Origin: CAWJHE01 sp963842455 | GTDB lineage: Bacteria; Chloroflexota; Anaerolineae; Anaerolineales; UBA4823 | Assembly: GCA_963842455.1 (NCBI GenBank) | Contig: CAWJHE010000006.1 | Span: 310,001 to 374,000 of the forward strand | Length of the DNA: 64,000 nucleotides | Direction of reading: 5' to 3' | Shown: positions 8,620 through 16,856 of the stretch, piece by piece | Position numbering within the stretch: the first letter of the stretch is position 1 | Layout of the letters: the number at the start of each line of letters is the position of its first letter | The notes under the pieces: generated by a model | What the model was told of the DNA's origin: nothing | The model's input: only the letters and a program-made list of their open reading frames with translations | Databases searched by the model: none | Position numbers and translations under genes: made by a program

Positions 8620-9048
8620 TCAATTTTGCTGCTGGCAGATTTGGCATACACCAGTAATGAAAAAATGAACCTCGTTGACCTCAAGTTTTTTTTCAACGCA
8701 CAGGTTCTTCAGGATGTTTTCGATTTCAGGCGCACTGAATTCCACCACACGGCCGCACCTTTCGCAGGTGAAATGGTAGTGCGGGGAGGTCTGTGCGCTT
8801 TCAAAGTGAGCATGATCTTCTCCCAGGCTGTGTTCGACGATAAGCCCGATTTCTTTAAGTAAAGCTAAGGAGCGATAAACCGTGGCTAAGCTGATGCGGT
8901 CATCCCGTTGTTTTGCCTGCAGATAAATGGATTCAGCATCTAGATGGTCTTGGGATGCAGTGACGATTTCAAGGACCAATCGCCTTTGGGGGGTGAGGCG
9001 GTGCCCATGTTCACGTACACTTTCAATTGTCTGATTTTCTTTTAGCAT
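8620..9048 (-). CDS. fur: Fur family transcriptional regulator
   Basis: 142-residue Fur-type metal-responsive repressor. The winged helix holds HRLTPQRRLVLEIV (about 16-29) and ISLATVYRSLALLKE (about 52-66). The metal region has H-E-(x)n-HYHFTCERCG (about 82-99) and a second CxxC (CQIC) near the end for structural zinc. AAGGAG lies five bases before the ATG. It heads the feoABC operon and has a perfect 19-bp palindrome just upstream, so iron control and autoregulation are likely. PerR or Zur specificity cannot be excluded from sequence alone; the feo genes favour Fur. Confidence 0.9.
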   Translation of the reverse strand: MLKENQTIESVREHGHRLTPQRRLVLEIVTASQDHLDAESIYLQAKQRDDRISLATVYRSLALLKEIGLIVEHSLGEDHAHFESAQTSPHYHFTCERCGRVVEFSAPEIENILKNLCVEKKLEVNEVHFFITGVCQICQQQN

Positions 9049-9059
9049 ATCAGCTCCTT

Positions 9060-9078
9060 ATTGAGAATAATTCTCAAT
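9060..9078 (-). promoter_or_regulatory. Fur box (perfect 9-1-9 palindrome)
   Basis: ATTGAGAAT A ATTCTCAAT is a perfect inverted repeat. It resembles the classical Fur box (GATAATGATAATCATTATC) in length, symmetry and AT-rich core. It lies 2 bp upstream of the fur ribosome-binding site, so binding would block the operon. Confidence 0.85.
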
Positions 9079-9110
9079 ATCAATTATATGCTGGTTGGCT
9101 GGCATGGCAA

Positions 9111-9124
9111 GTGACATTTGTCAC
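9111..9124. promoter_or_regulatory. Crp/Fnr-type palindrome GTGACATTTGTCAC
   Basis: A perfect palindrome with core TGAC-N4-GTCA (9112-9123), the layout bound by Crp/Fnr-family regulators. It lies about 63 bp upstream of the fur start and could add redox or nitric-oxide control to the feo operon. The same core recurs at 14332 and, with one change, at 14422. Confidence 0.5.
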
Positions 9125-9164
9125 GTGATCATCGACAATTTTGAGAGATTACCAAGGGATGGTC

Positions 9165-9385
9165 TTATGGGTGAGGGCGATTTAGATACCAACCGGTGCG
9201 AACATTCTGTGGTTGGTCAAAATCGGGTACATAAGGTTTGATATCCAACAAAGGTGTGCCTTCTAGAACGTCAATTCCATGAATTTCTATACGATTGTCT
9301 TGGGTAGATATCCACCTGACGATCGATAGACCAATCGGATTTGGCCTGCATGGGGAGCGATGAGCTAGTTTTATTCCCTCGTGGG
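9165..9385 (-). pseudogene. C-terminal fragment of TrmO/TsaA-like tRNA methyltransferase
   Basis: On the minus strand, an open frame ending at the TAA 9165-9167 reads AHRSPCRPNPIGLSIVRW, then IHGIDVLEGTPLLDIKPYVPDFD. This is the C-terminal half of the TsaA/TrmO beta-barrel (tRNA t6A37 N6-methylation). The N-terminal half is absent; upstream lies the end of the cytochrome gene in another frame, with which the fragment overlaps slightly. It has no start of its own, so it is a remnant. It also fills the otherwise gene-free gap between fur and the cytochrome. Confidence 0.7.
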
Positions 9386-9931
9386 CGAGGTATTGTTCGT
9401 TTGCAGCCTTTTTGCCAACAAGGCAATGATGCCAAACCAGACGATTAGCGAGCCACCCAGTACAAGAGGAACAGATATGGGTACTCCAGATTGAACTGGA
9501 ACGACTGGGGTAGCAAGAAACAGCGCGCTGCCTGCTGATGGGCTGGTGGGAACTGGCGTTGGAGTCGGTAGGCTTCCTGGAATGACACCAATCGAGGCGG
9601 CAAGTTGGTTAGCAAGGACAATATAATCATCTGGGTGACAGCCGCGACAACTTGTGTAAATGTCTTCGAGCGGCTGGACGATCAGTCCCTCATGCGCTAT
9701 ATCCTCATCTTCAGCAATGCAATTTCCTCCATGACAGCGGGTGCAGCAATCTTTCTGAAAATGGGTATTGTGCCAATCGTAGCTGGCGCGCTCAGGTGGA
9801 ATGGAAGAAGTTTGGTGACAAGTGATACAGGATGATTTCTCTGGAATATCCGGGCATTGCGCCAATACAGGGGATGTATTAATGAATAAAAAAAGAATGT
9901 AAATTATTAATAAAAGAAAAATGCGCTTCAT
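9371..9931 (-). CDS. Membrane-anchored triheme c-type cytochrome
   Basis: 186-residue secreted protein with an N-terminal signal peptide (MKRIFLLLIIYILFLFI...LAQ). Three CxxCH heme-c sites follow (CITCH, CTRCH, CRGCH) within the first 105 residues of the mature part. Then come a Pro/Thr-rich linker (PTPTPVPTSP) and a C-terminal membrane helix ending in a basic tail. It is probably an extracytoplasmic electron carrier or heme-nitrite/sulfur-type small multiheme protein; the partner is unknown. Start: AAAGGAG lies seven bases before the ATG at 9931. Two earlier in-frame starts lack such spacing. Confidence 0.8.
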   Translation of the reverse strand: MKRIFLLLIIYILFLFINTSPVLAQCPDIPEKSSCITCHQTSSIPPERASYDWHNTHFQKDCCTRCHGGNCIAEDEDIAHEGLIVQPLEDIYTSCRGCHPDDYIVLANQLAASIGVIPGSLPTPTPVPTSPSAGSALFLATPVVPVQSGVPISVPLVLGGSLIVWFGIIALLAKRLQTNNTSPTRE

Positions 9932-9979
9932 TCTCATGCTCCTTTGCCATAGTGGGCAATTTTTGTTTGAGGTTTCCAA

Positions 9980-10648
9980 TTATTCTGGAATAAAGTGAAC
10001 CTCTGCCGGACGATCGCGTTGGTCTCCTGGGCAAAGGACCAGTAACGAATAGGAAGGAACGGTATCGACATTTTGCCAACGATGTGGCAATCGAGCTTCA
10101 AACAGCAGACTATCTCCTGGCTCGAGCAGATATATCTGATCTTCAACGGTGTAGGTCAGCCGGCCTTCAATACAGTAAACAAATTCATAACCGGTATGGA
10201 CGATGGGTTGGGGACCACTGCTGGCAAGCGGTTCGAGTGTGATCAAAATGGGTTCAAAAGCCCGGTCTCGTAATCCAGCTCCAAGGTGTTCCAGATACCC
10301 GGATTCGAAAGCAGCTCGTGGACGCTTTCCAGCCTTATAGTAAACCAGGGAAGTTTTAGGAATTTCTGTTTCGAAAAATGAGGTTATGGGGACCTGCAAG
10401 GCAATGGCCAGTTGCTGTAAAGTCCCCACACTGGGAGATGTTTTTCCGTTTTCGATCAGGCTCAAGGTGTTTACCGAAAGCCCACTGTCTTCCGCCAACG
10501 ATCGAATGGTTAAGCCTTTATCTTCTCTCAACCGCCTCAAGCTCCCACCAACATCAATCTCTTTCTGATCGGATTGGGTGATATCGTTAAAAAGGCGTTC
10601 CAATTGTCGGGGATTCTGTTGGCGATTTACAGACTTGTTTTTGGGCAT
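9980..10648 (-). CDS. XRE-family regulator with C-terminal cupin domain
   Basis: 222-residue transcriptional regulator. An XRE helix-turn-helix at about 38-92 (LRRLREDKGLTIRSLAEDSG...LIENGKTSPS) is followed by a cupin fold (about 130-215) with the barrel signature HTGYEFVYCIEGRLTYTV...LEPGDSLLFEARLPHRWQN. Family members such as PuuR-type proteins sense small metabolites. The ligand here is unknown. AGGAG lies six bases before the start. It is divergent from the Crp/Fnr gene at 10948 and directly upstream of the cytochrome on the same strand (gap 48 bp), so it may control it. 10649-10947 otherwise shows only AT-rich promoter-like DNA. Confidence 0.85.
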   Translation of the reverse strand: MPKNKSVNRQQNPRQLERLFNDITQSDQKEIDVGGSLRRLREDKGLTIRSLAEDSGLSVNTLSLIENGKTSPSVGTLQQLAIALQVPITSFFETEIPKTSLVYYKAGKRPRAAFESGYLEHLGAGLRDRAFEPILITLEPLASSGPQPIVHTGYEFVYCIEGRLTYTVEDQIYLLEPGDSLLFEARLPHRWQNVDTVPSYSLLVLCPGDQRDRPAEVHFIPE

Positions 10649-10947
10649 ATGGGACTCCTAATTATCCATGCTTTACAACTAATATTATATGACGAAAGCG
10701 CATATTGTCAAGAAATTATCACAAAATATTGGTTGTATATTTATTGATGTCATTTGCACCGATGTTTCAGCACAAGGATGTCAAGTCGGAAATTTTGACT
10801 TCCAAAGTCATTCTCTGGTTCAGTCATGTTACTTCTTTCGTCTATCAAAAAAACAAGCTTGAAAAGCTGATTAAAGATTTTATTTGGGTCATGATGGGGT
10901 AAAATCAAGGTACCGTACGGGCTACTGATCAATGAGATGGGAGAATT

Positions 10948-11634
10948 ATGAGTGAATCACCGATAGATGCGAAAAAGATGCTATTAAGTATTCCATCTTT
11001 TGCAGGGCTGAATGACGAAATCTTGGATGCGATTGCTTCGATTGCCATTCGCCGAAGCTACCGCGCCGGGCAGATCGTCTTTTTGGAGGGAGAGCCCAGC
11101 TCGGGTTTATATGTTGTAGAGACGGGTTGGTTAAAGTCGGTGAAAATTTCCATATCTGGGCGCGAACAGGTAATCCGGTTTGTAGGACCAGGGGATGTAT
11201 TTAATGATTTGGGTGTCTTTGCTTCTGGACCCAATCGGGTAACGGTTGAGACACTTGAGGATGCAATGGTTTGGATTATTGAGCGTGATAGCTTGTTGAG
11301 GCTGACGGAGCTTTATCCTAAACTCAGCCAGATGATCATTCAGAATCTTTCAATGCGAGTATTACACTTGATGCGCCTGGTCGAGGACCTTTCCTTGCGT
11401 TCGGTACAATCCAGGTTGGCGCGCTTATTGGCACAGACAGGCAGTAGCGATGTGCTTCCCCGCAGGCGTTGGTCGACTCAGGCTGAAATGGCAGCTCATT
11501 TGGGAACAGTGCCTGATGTACTGAATCGAGCTCTGCGTTCTTTAGCAGACGATGGATTAATAGAAATTGATCGCCATATGATCAAAATTTTGGATCGCGC
11601 CGGTCTGGAAGAAAAGGCTGCGTTAGGAGAATAA
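10948..11634 (+). CDS. Crp/Fnr family transcriptional regulator
   Basis: 228 residues: a cyclic-nucleotide-binding-like beta-barrel (about 15-125, with GQIVFLEGEPSSGLYVVETGWLKS) and a C-terminal winged helix (RRRWSTQAEMAAHLGTVPDVLNRALRSLADDGLIEI, about 170-205). It has no N-terminal Cys cluster, so it is not an Fe-S FNR. The effector is unknown. GGGAG sits before the ATG. It is one of three Crp/Fnr paralogues within 3.2 kb. Confidence 0.9.
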   Translation: MSESPIDAKKMLLSIPSFAGLNDEILDAIASIAIRRSYRAGQIVFLEGEPSSGLYVVETGWLKSVKISISGREQVIRFVGPGDVFNDLGVFASGPNRVTVETLEDAMVWIIERDSLLRLTELYPKLSQMIIQNLSMRVLHLMRLVEDLSLRSVQSRLARLLAQTGSSDVLPRRRWSTQAEMAAHLGTVPDVLNRALRSLADDGLIEIDRHMIKILDRAGLEEKAALGE

Positions 11635-11638
11635 TCAA

Positions 11639-11682
11639 GAGGAGCAAGGGGAAAACATGGAAATCCCTTGCTCCTCAGATTT
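11639..11682. terminator. Terminator between convergent genes
   Basis: A 12-bp perfect stem GAGGAGCAAGGG (11639-11650) / CCCTTGCTCCTC (11665-11676), loop 14, followed by AGATTTT. It ends the Crp/Fnr gene and faces the convergent membrane-protein gene. Confidence 0.8.
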
Positions 11683-11717
11683 TAGAATCAAAAATGAGGG
11701 GATGATTATTCTGACTG

Positions 11718-12572
11718 TTATGCAGCAACTTTTTCGGTTTCGGCTGCTTTTGCCTGGTATTTCTCTAGGATTTTGGGAAGAAACAAGAAAACGAGCAAAC
11801 CCAATGCCAGCAGGGATCCATATAAATAATCTAGTGTGGCTGTGCGGATGATCTGAGTTGGGGCGTCGATCGCTAAGGCGGAAAGTGCGCCAATCAACGC
11901 AAACCACCAACCACTGCGTTTTCGCATGGCAATCAATGGGATGGCGATGAGCAGCAATATGGTTGCAATCCAATCAACTTGTCCAACCCAGGTTAAAATC
12001 CACCAGGGTAAGCCCTCATAAAGCGGTTTTCCTGGCCTGGTCATGAGCATACGGATACTCCCTATGCCCAAAGTGAAACTGTGAGTAGCCAACATGCCGA
12101 TAAAAAGGAGTGTGCCTAATTCGATGAGCTTGGCTACTTTTTCTCCATTTCGGAGAAGAACAGTGAGGCTAAAACCTATTAATCCAACTATGGAAATTGC
12201 CATCGGGATTGGAAAACCTTCAACCCAACTAACGTAGGGCAGGAACATAAACATTCCACCCATAGACGGCATGGCGTAGGCTAGCATTGCCACTGGGTAT
12301 GACCACTCTTCGCCTTGATAGATTTTATATGCGATTGCTAGCAGCGTGATCCCGGCGACAAATATCAAAGCTCGCCAGATAGGATAAAACAATCCAAACA
12401 AGACAATGCCGCTGTTGTATTGAGGTTTCTCTTTGGCGACTTCGATTAAATTGCTGACTACTCTGTCCATTGATGTCTGTACCAAAATAGGGGCTACGAT
12501 GGCGCAAAGTAATCCTATTAGGACTGCAACGATAGCTAGAATTTTTCGATTATTTTCTGATGTCTCTTTCAT
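11718..12572 (-). CDS. Multi-pass membrane protein of unknown function
   Basis: 284 residues with about eight hydrophobic segments (first at about 10-30, last at about 245-265) and a short charged C-terminus (KYQAKAAETEKVAA). I do not recognise a family. No soluble domain or catalytic motif is seen. The ATG at 12572 has GGGAGAGA upstream and is preferred over an ATG at 12593. It is divergent from the Crp/Fnr gene at 12812, with a Crp-like site in the shared upstream region, so regulation by that family is plausible. Confidence 0.7.
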   Translation of the reverse strand: MKETSENNRKILAIVAVLIGLLCAIVAPILVQTSMDRVVSNLIEVAKEKPQYNSGIVLFGLFYPIWRALIFVAGITLLAIAYKIYQGEEWSYPVAMLAYAMPSMGGMFMFLPYVSWVEGFPIPMAISIVGLIGFSLTVLLRNGEKVAKLIELGTLLFIGMLATHSFTLGIGSIRMLMTRPGKPLYEGLPWWILTWVGQVDWIATILLLIAIPLIAMRKRSGWWFALIGALSALAIDAPTQIIRTATLDYLYGSLLALGLLVFLFLPKILEKYQAKAAETEKVAA

Positions 12573-12618
12573 GAAAATCTCTCCCTTTTCCAATCTAGAT
12601 GTGGATAAAAATAACTAT

Positions 12619-12634
12619 TGTGATTAATAACACA
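12619..12634. promoter_or_regulatory. Crp-like site TGTGA-N6-ACACA
   Basis: TGTGA (12619-12623), six bases, ACACA (12630-12634): one mismatch to the CRP consensus TGTGA-N6-TCACA. It lies 47 bp upstream of the membrane-protein start. Nearby, 12651-12668 resembles 14412-14429 (TTTGCTTT-ACG-CAAAT), upstream of the other Crp/Fnr gene pair. Confidence 0.4.
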
Positions 12635-12811
12635 TGCAGAAGAAATAATCTTTGCTTTAACGCAAATAATGTGACAGAAATGCTGATATTTAACAGTAAA
12701 CGTGTTGGGAGAAACTTCTGTATTCCTTGATCGTAGATCAGACCGGAAGATTCTCCTGGTCGATTGCGGAGAATAGGTTATGATTAAGAGATCAACCCAG
12801 GAGAAAAATAA

Positions 12812-13480
12812 ATGTTGTTTGAATGGATCTCTCAGAACAGGGTGTTATCGACATTGTCTGTAGGCACACGAAAATCATTAGCCAAACAGGCCTCCATCCG
12901 GCGTCTAAAAAAGGGACAAATACTGGTACTGAATGGTGAAGTGTGGCCATACCTGTTTATGGTTGGCGAAGGCAAGTTGCAGGCTCTAAAGGAATCGAGT
13001 GAAGGACGAAGCCTGGTAGTGGGATCCTTTGGTTCCTCGGAGATATTTTGGGGGTTAGCTTTCTTTGATGAAGAGAGTCCCATGCCGGTAACCCTGGTCG
13101 CTGTAGAAAATTCCACCATTTATTTATGGAGTAGAGAAATGCTAATTCCTGTTTTTCGAACCGAAAGCGAGGCAGCCTGGCGCTTATGCTTGCGGATGAT
13201 TGACCGGATGAAGCAAGTGAGCATGATTGTTGAAGAAATGGCTTTCCAACCGGTTGACCGGCGGCTGGCTCGCTTACTTATTGATCATTTTGGCGACTCG
13301 GAAAACGACTCAATGGAACGCCACATGACACTAGACGAGATGGCAGCGCAGATCGGCACAACTCGCGAGATGGTTTGCCGTATGCTGTATCGTTTCTCAA
13401 ACAATGATTTGATTCAGGTAACGCGTACCGAATTTGTGCTGACCGATCGAGATGGCCTGCGCCTTTTAGCTGAAAGATAA
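12812..13480 (+). CDS. Crp/Fnr family transcriptional regulator
   Basis: 222 residues with an effector-binding barrel (GQILVLNGEVWPYLFMVGEGKLQALKES) and a C-terminal helix-turn-helix (MTLDEMAAQIGTTREMVCRMLYRFSNNDLIQVTR). It lacks Fe-S cysteines. It resembles its neighbour at 13490 closely in domain plan (both have the phrase AFQPV-RRLA/GRLA before the HTH), suggesting an old duplication. AGGAG precedes the ATG. The two genes converge with 9 bp between stops. Confidence 0.9.
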   Translation: MLFEWISQNRVLSTLSVGTRKSLAKQASIRRLKKGQILVLNGEVWPYLFMVGEGKLQALKESSEGRSLVVGSFGSSEIFWGLAFFDEESPMPVTLVAVENSTIYLWSREMLIPVFRTESEAAWRLCLRMIDRMKQVSMIVEEMAFQPVDRRLARLLIDHFGDSENDSMERHMTLDEMAAQIGTTREMVCRMLYRFSNNDLIQVTRTEFVLTDRDGLRLLAER

Positions 13481-13489
13481 TACTGAAAC

Positions 13490-14164
13490 TCAGTCGTTTT
13501 CAGTAATCTGTTCCAGGGCAGGGAAATCCTGGATCGTGATACTGGCGCGGTTAATTTGCAGGATGCCATCGGATTGAAATTGATAGAGCAGTCGACAGAT
13601 CACCTGCTGTGATGACGCAACGATCGATGCAATTTCTGATAGGGTTAGATCTCGTTCAATCGGTTTGGCTATCTGACCTTGAGAGCGTTCAAGTAACAAT
13701 TTGGCTAAACGCCCGGCCACTGGCTGGAATGCCAAGCCATAGATAATCTCTCGAGCTTTCCGCATGGCTCTGGCTTGAACCCGGAATAATTCCCATAATG
13801 TGTCAGGGTGTTCGGAGAAGAATGGTTTCAGGTCATCGCCGCTCCATTGATAGGCTACCGACGATCTGACAGCGCATAAAGAACCAGGCATGGGAAAACC
13901 GTCATAAAAGCTATGACCCCAAAATGTTTGGTCTGGCTCGAGATGGAATAATACTTGTTCACGTCCACTCAAAGCAAGTAAACTCCATCTCAATTGACCT
14001 GTAATGAGCAGGATCACATTAGGCCATAGGTCGCCTTGTTCGCAAATGATCTCGTCAGTTTTTAACCGGCGGTAGGTAGCCAGGTTGGCAATCCGGTTAA
14101 GTGTATCTTCTGGCAGTCGATTGAAGACTTCGACATTCATTAAGCGTTGAGCAAGGTGGATCAA
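13490..14164 (-). CDS. Crp/Fnr family transcriptional regulator
   Basis: 224 residues; barrel domain (DEIICEQGDLWPNVILLITGQLRWSLLALSGREQVLFHL) and winged helix (LTLSEIASIVASSQQVICRLLYQFQSDGILQINR). No N-terminal Cys ligands. The effector is unknown; such proteins near heme/NO genes are often DNR- or CooA-like, but nothing proves it here. Start: TTG at 14164 with AGGAG six bases upstream; the next ATG is nine codons in and lacks a site. The upstream region carries two TGAC-N4-GTCA-type sites. Confidence 0.9.
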   Translation of the reverse strand: MIHLAQRLMNVEVFNRLPEDTLNRIANLATYRRLKTDEIICEQGDLWPNVILLITGQLRWSLLALSGREQVLFHLEPDQTFWGHSFYDGFPMPGSLCAVRSSVAYQWSGDDLKPFFSEHPDTLWELFRVQARAMRKAREIIYGLAFQPVAGRLAKLLLERSQGQIAKPIERDLTLSEIASIVASSQQVICRLLYQFQSDGILQINRASITIQDFPALEQITEND

Positions 14165-14303
14165 AATAAACTCCTAAAATCACCCTCAGGCATGCAATCT
14201 GTTGGATAATTCATTCAAGATGGCAAAACCTTTTACCACTTTTATTACGTAAATTGACATTCTTTCACTTTTGATTATATAGATGTGTTTCGTGGGGGGA
14301 TAC

Positions 14304-14433
14304 GACTTAAGTCACATGATCATTTGAAAAGTGACTTATGTCATCATATGGTCTGTACAGTAATGCATGTACCAGGTCTTTTCGAAAAAAAGTGAACTGC
14401 GAAAATTGAGTTTTGCTTTCACGACAAATGTCA
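14304..14433. promoter_or_regulatory. Operator-like region with two TGAC-N4-GTCA-type sites
   Basis: The 342-bp gap 14165-14506 between divergent genes holds TGACTTATGTCA (14332-14343), CGACAAATGTCA (14422-14433) and an inverted pair TTAAGTCAC / GTGACTTA (about 14307-14339). These match the palindrome at 9111 and the layout of Crp/Fnr operators. They probably control the Crp/Fnr gene (minus) and the BON-like gene (plus). Confidence 0.5.
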
Positions 14434-14506
14434 TGTCAAAATCATTCAAAAACCTGTACACTTGTTATTGCTAGCTTCCTTAATCAAGCAAAGCCAGGTA
14501 AAAATT

Positions 14507-14830
14507 ATGGCACATGAAACCGGATATACCAAACAAGATAATCGCATACGCAGTGAAGTCTACCGCTTGTTAAGACAGAATGAACATACTGCCTTGCATC
14601 ATTTGCGTGTGGGTGTGCTGAATGCAATTGTTCACCTGGCTGGTGATGCGCCATCTTTTGAAATTTGGGAATTGGTTCAAAGAATTGCTGAACAGGTCCC
14701 AGGCGTGCGCGGTGTTGTTAATCGAATAGAAGCACCTGGAGCGCCAGAACCCTCCAGGACGATCCATTTACAACTTGACTCGATAGAATCGCCTTCCGAA
14801 TCTGGTTCGAGAGAGTCAACCTCTGTATAA
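14507..14830 (+). CDS. Small BON-like domain protein
   Basis: 107 residues. The middle (LHHLRVGVLNAIVHLAGDAPSFEIWELVQRIAEQVPGVRGVVNRI, about 34-78) has the alternating strand-helix-strand pattern of a BON domain (hydrophobic V-L-x-G-x-V...A...V-x-G-V-x-x-V-x-N). The C-terminus is Ser/Glu-rich and disordered. No signal peptide, so probably cytoplasmic. Start placed at the ATG 14507; an upstream in-frame TTG at 14462 is possible. Followed by a membrane protein after 34 bp, probably in one operon. Confidence 0.6.
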   Translation: MAHETGYTKQDNRIRSEVYRLLRQNEHTALHHLRVGVLNAIVHLAGDAPSFEIWELVQRIAEQVPGVRGVVNRIEAPGAPEPSRTIHLQLDSIESPSESGSRESTSV

Positions 14831-14864
14831 AAAAATAAAAAATTGAATAAATGGTGGATGCAAT

Positions 14865-15470
14865 ATGAAGAAAATGACAATGTTAGATCGCTTGCTGCTG
14901 TTATTAACTGGTTTGATTGCCGCTTATCAGATTGTCGTCGGGGTGGAAGATCTGAATACACTCTCAATGGTGAGTTATACAGTTGGGTTTGGGGTGTTAT
15001 TGGTGGCAGGGTTATTATTGATTATTCTGGGTTTTGAAGTTTTGGAAAGTCCCTGGGTTGTAACCATTGCTACCCTGATTCCGCTCAGTTTATCACTTGG
15101 GCTGGTATGGCAATACCTGGTTCCTTGGCGTATTCCCTACTTGATTTTTGTGCTGATTGGTTTCTCCCTGGTTGCTTATACGCGTGCAACCAATAAAGGA
15201 AAAATTTCTATTCTCTCGTTGGCTGTTGTGCATGGTATAGCTGGTTTAATGATCTTTATTTTGCCTCCGGTTGCCAGCATATCAGGCTGGGCAAGACCAG
15301 GATTCTGGCTGGTTGGCTTAGGAGGCGCCTTAATTGGCCTGGGTGGTTTATTGCTGTCCTTTTTGCGGGCGGGAAAGCCGCTTTTGTCCCAGGAGCGCAT
15401 TTTCAAGGTGCTGCCAGGTTTACTATTATTGATGACAACAGCTTTTGTTATCGGTTTTGCATTGGCGTAA
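14865..15470 (+). CDS. Six-helix membrane protein of unknown function
   Basis: 201 residues, almost wholly hydrophobic, with about six transmembrane segments and short loops. I do not recognise a family; no charged active-site motif appears in the helices. It follows the BON-like gene and precedes a strong hairpin, so the two probably form a two-gene operon under the operator region upstream. Confidence 0.65.
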   Translation: MKKMTMLDRLLLLLTGLIAAYQIVVGVEDLNTLSMVSYTVGFGVLLVAGLLLIILGFEVLESPWVVTIATLIPLSLSLGLVWQYLVPWRIPYLIFVLIGFSLVAYTRATNKGKISILSLAVVHGIAGLMIFILPPVASISGWARPGFWLVGLGGALIGLGGLLLSFLRAGKPLLSQERIFKVLPGLLLLMTTAFVIGFALA

Positions 15471-15507
15471 TTTTCTCTTTTCCGATCGATGCCCATATCG
15501 GTGGTTT

Positions 15508-15546
15508 GTCGTGTTTGTGCGCCTGGCGTACAAACGCGACATTGTT
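15508..15546 (+). terminator. Terminator after membrane-protein gene
   Basis: Stem GTCGTGTTTGT (15508-15518) / ACAAACGCGAC (15530-15540) with one T-G pair and an 11-base loop, then ATTGTTTTAAG. Confidence 0.65.
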
Positions 15547-15700
15547 TTAAGTTTAAATCCATTTCAATTTGAATAAGATTTTTTTAGTTTGCTGAATTGT
15601 TGGGCATTCGTAGCCTAATCGTATGGCTGGCGTCAAGCACGATTGTTCTTAGTTTGTTATGATGGTTGTGAACTAGCGATTTCTCTTCTCCTCCTTGTTG

Positions 15701-15727
15701 AGAGCCGGTTATGGCGTATCCGGCTCT
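15701..15727. other. Hairpin in the 15471-15813 intergenic region
   Basis: AGAGCCGG / CCGGCTCT with an 11-base loop, 87 bp upstream of rarD. It could be a weak terminator or a leader structure. I see nothing else in this 343-bp gap besides the terminator at 15508. Confidence 0.4.
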
Positions 15728-15813
15728 CGGTATTTAATGACCCCTTCATCCAGTATATTTGCTGGTATGATAGGGGTTTGTGGTTTATCTCAAGAAAGCA
15801 TCCAGGACTCATC

Positions 15814-16716
15814 ATGACTAAAGGCATGTGGTACGCATTCAGCGCATATTTGCTATGGGGTATTTTGCCCGTTTATTTGAAGGCTGTGCAAGAAGTACCA
15901 TCGACGCAAATCTTGGGCCATCGTGTTGTATGGTCGGTACTTTTGTTAGCAATTATTGTTAGCTGGCAGCGTCAATGGAAAAATATCGGAAAAATTTTCC
16001 ACTCTCCTCGAGCAATGGTTATTCTCACTATTGCGGCTTGTTTATTATCCATCAATTGGCTAACCTATATCTGGGGGGTCACTTCTGGTTTTATTGTCGA
16101 AACTAGCCTGGGTTATTTTATTAATCCCCTGGTCAGTGTGCTCTTAGGCGTAATATTCTTACGGGAGCGTCTCAGAGCCTGGCAATGGTTGCCACTGGGT
16201 TTGGCAACGGCGGGTGTCTTGTTCCTGACCTGGAGTTATGGACGACTACCGTGGATTGCCCTGGTGCTGGCTTTTTCCTTTGGCACCTATGGCTTGATGA
16301 AAAAAACTGCTCCAGCCAGTGCACTACAGGGTTTGATGGTTGAAACCATGATTCTTTTTATTCCAGCGCTCATGTATTTATCTTTTACAGAAATCCAGGG
16401 CAGCGGAGCTTTTGGGCATGGGGGCTGGTCTCTCACTTTTCTCTTGTCCCTGGCCGGATTGGCAACAACCGTTCCATTACTCTTGTTTGCCAGTGGAGCC
16501 CGGCTGATACCTCTCACGATGTTGGGAATTCTGCAGTATGTCGCTCCAAGCGCTCAATTCTTGCTGGGAGTCCTGGCATACAACGAACCATTTGGCTTAG
16601 ATCAATTAGTTGGCTTCGGCATGATCTGGTTGGCGTTAATTTTATTCACCTTGGAAAACTTATGGACACGAAGGCATACTGCGCAGATGAATTCTTCCCC
16701 AGTATTAAGTAAATAA
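15814..16716 (+). CDS. rarD: RarD-type EamA (DMT) transporter
   Basis: 300-residue, ten-helix drug/metabolite transporter of the RarD subgroup. The start MTKGMWYAFSAYLLWGILPVYLK and the phrases ILGHRVVWS and SLGYFINPLVSVLLGVIFLRERL are diagnostic. E. coli RarD (about 296 residues) has unknown substrate. The ATG at 15814 is chosen because the extension back to 15643 lacks family similarity and a binding site. Confidence 0.9.
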   Translation: MTKGMWYAFSAYLLWGILPVYLKAVQEVPSTQILGHRVVWSVLLLAIIVSWQRQWKNIGKIFHSPRAMVILTIAACLLSINWLTYIWGVTSGFIVETSLGYFINPLVSVLLGVIFLRERLRAWQWLPLGLATAGVLFLTWSYGRLPWIALVLAFSFGTYGLMKKTAPASALQGLMVETMILFIPALMYLSFTEIQGSGAFGHGGWSLTFLLSLAGLATTVPLLLFASGARLIPLTMLGILQYVAPSAQFLLGVLAYNEPFGLDQLVGFGMIWLALILFTLENLWTRRHTAQMNSSPVLSK

Positions 16717-16856
16717 AAAGGACTGAAATTTGTGCGGTTATAATTATCCTAGATGAAGATCATCTATAATTAGGTTGATAATCCTGGTCTGAAAATTATT
16801 GACATGTAATTTCTCAACATGACCGATTTAATTGGCAAACATCACGAGGTGCATGG

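Noticed and set aside
16750..16766. Small palindrome TAGATGA-AGA-TCATCTA upstream of the zinc-ribbon cluster
   Set aside because: Seven-base arms in AT-rich DNA are expected by chance; no second copy found near the cluster.
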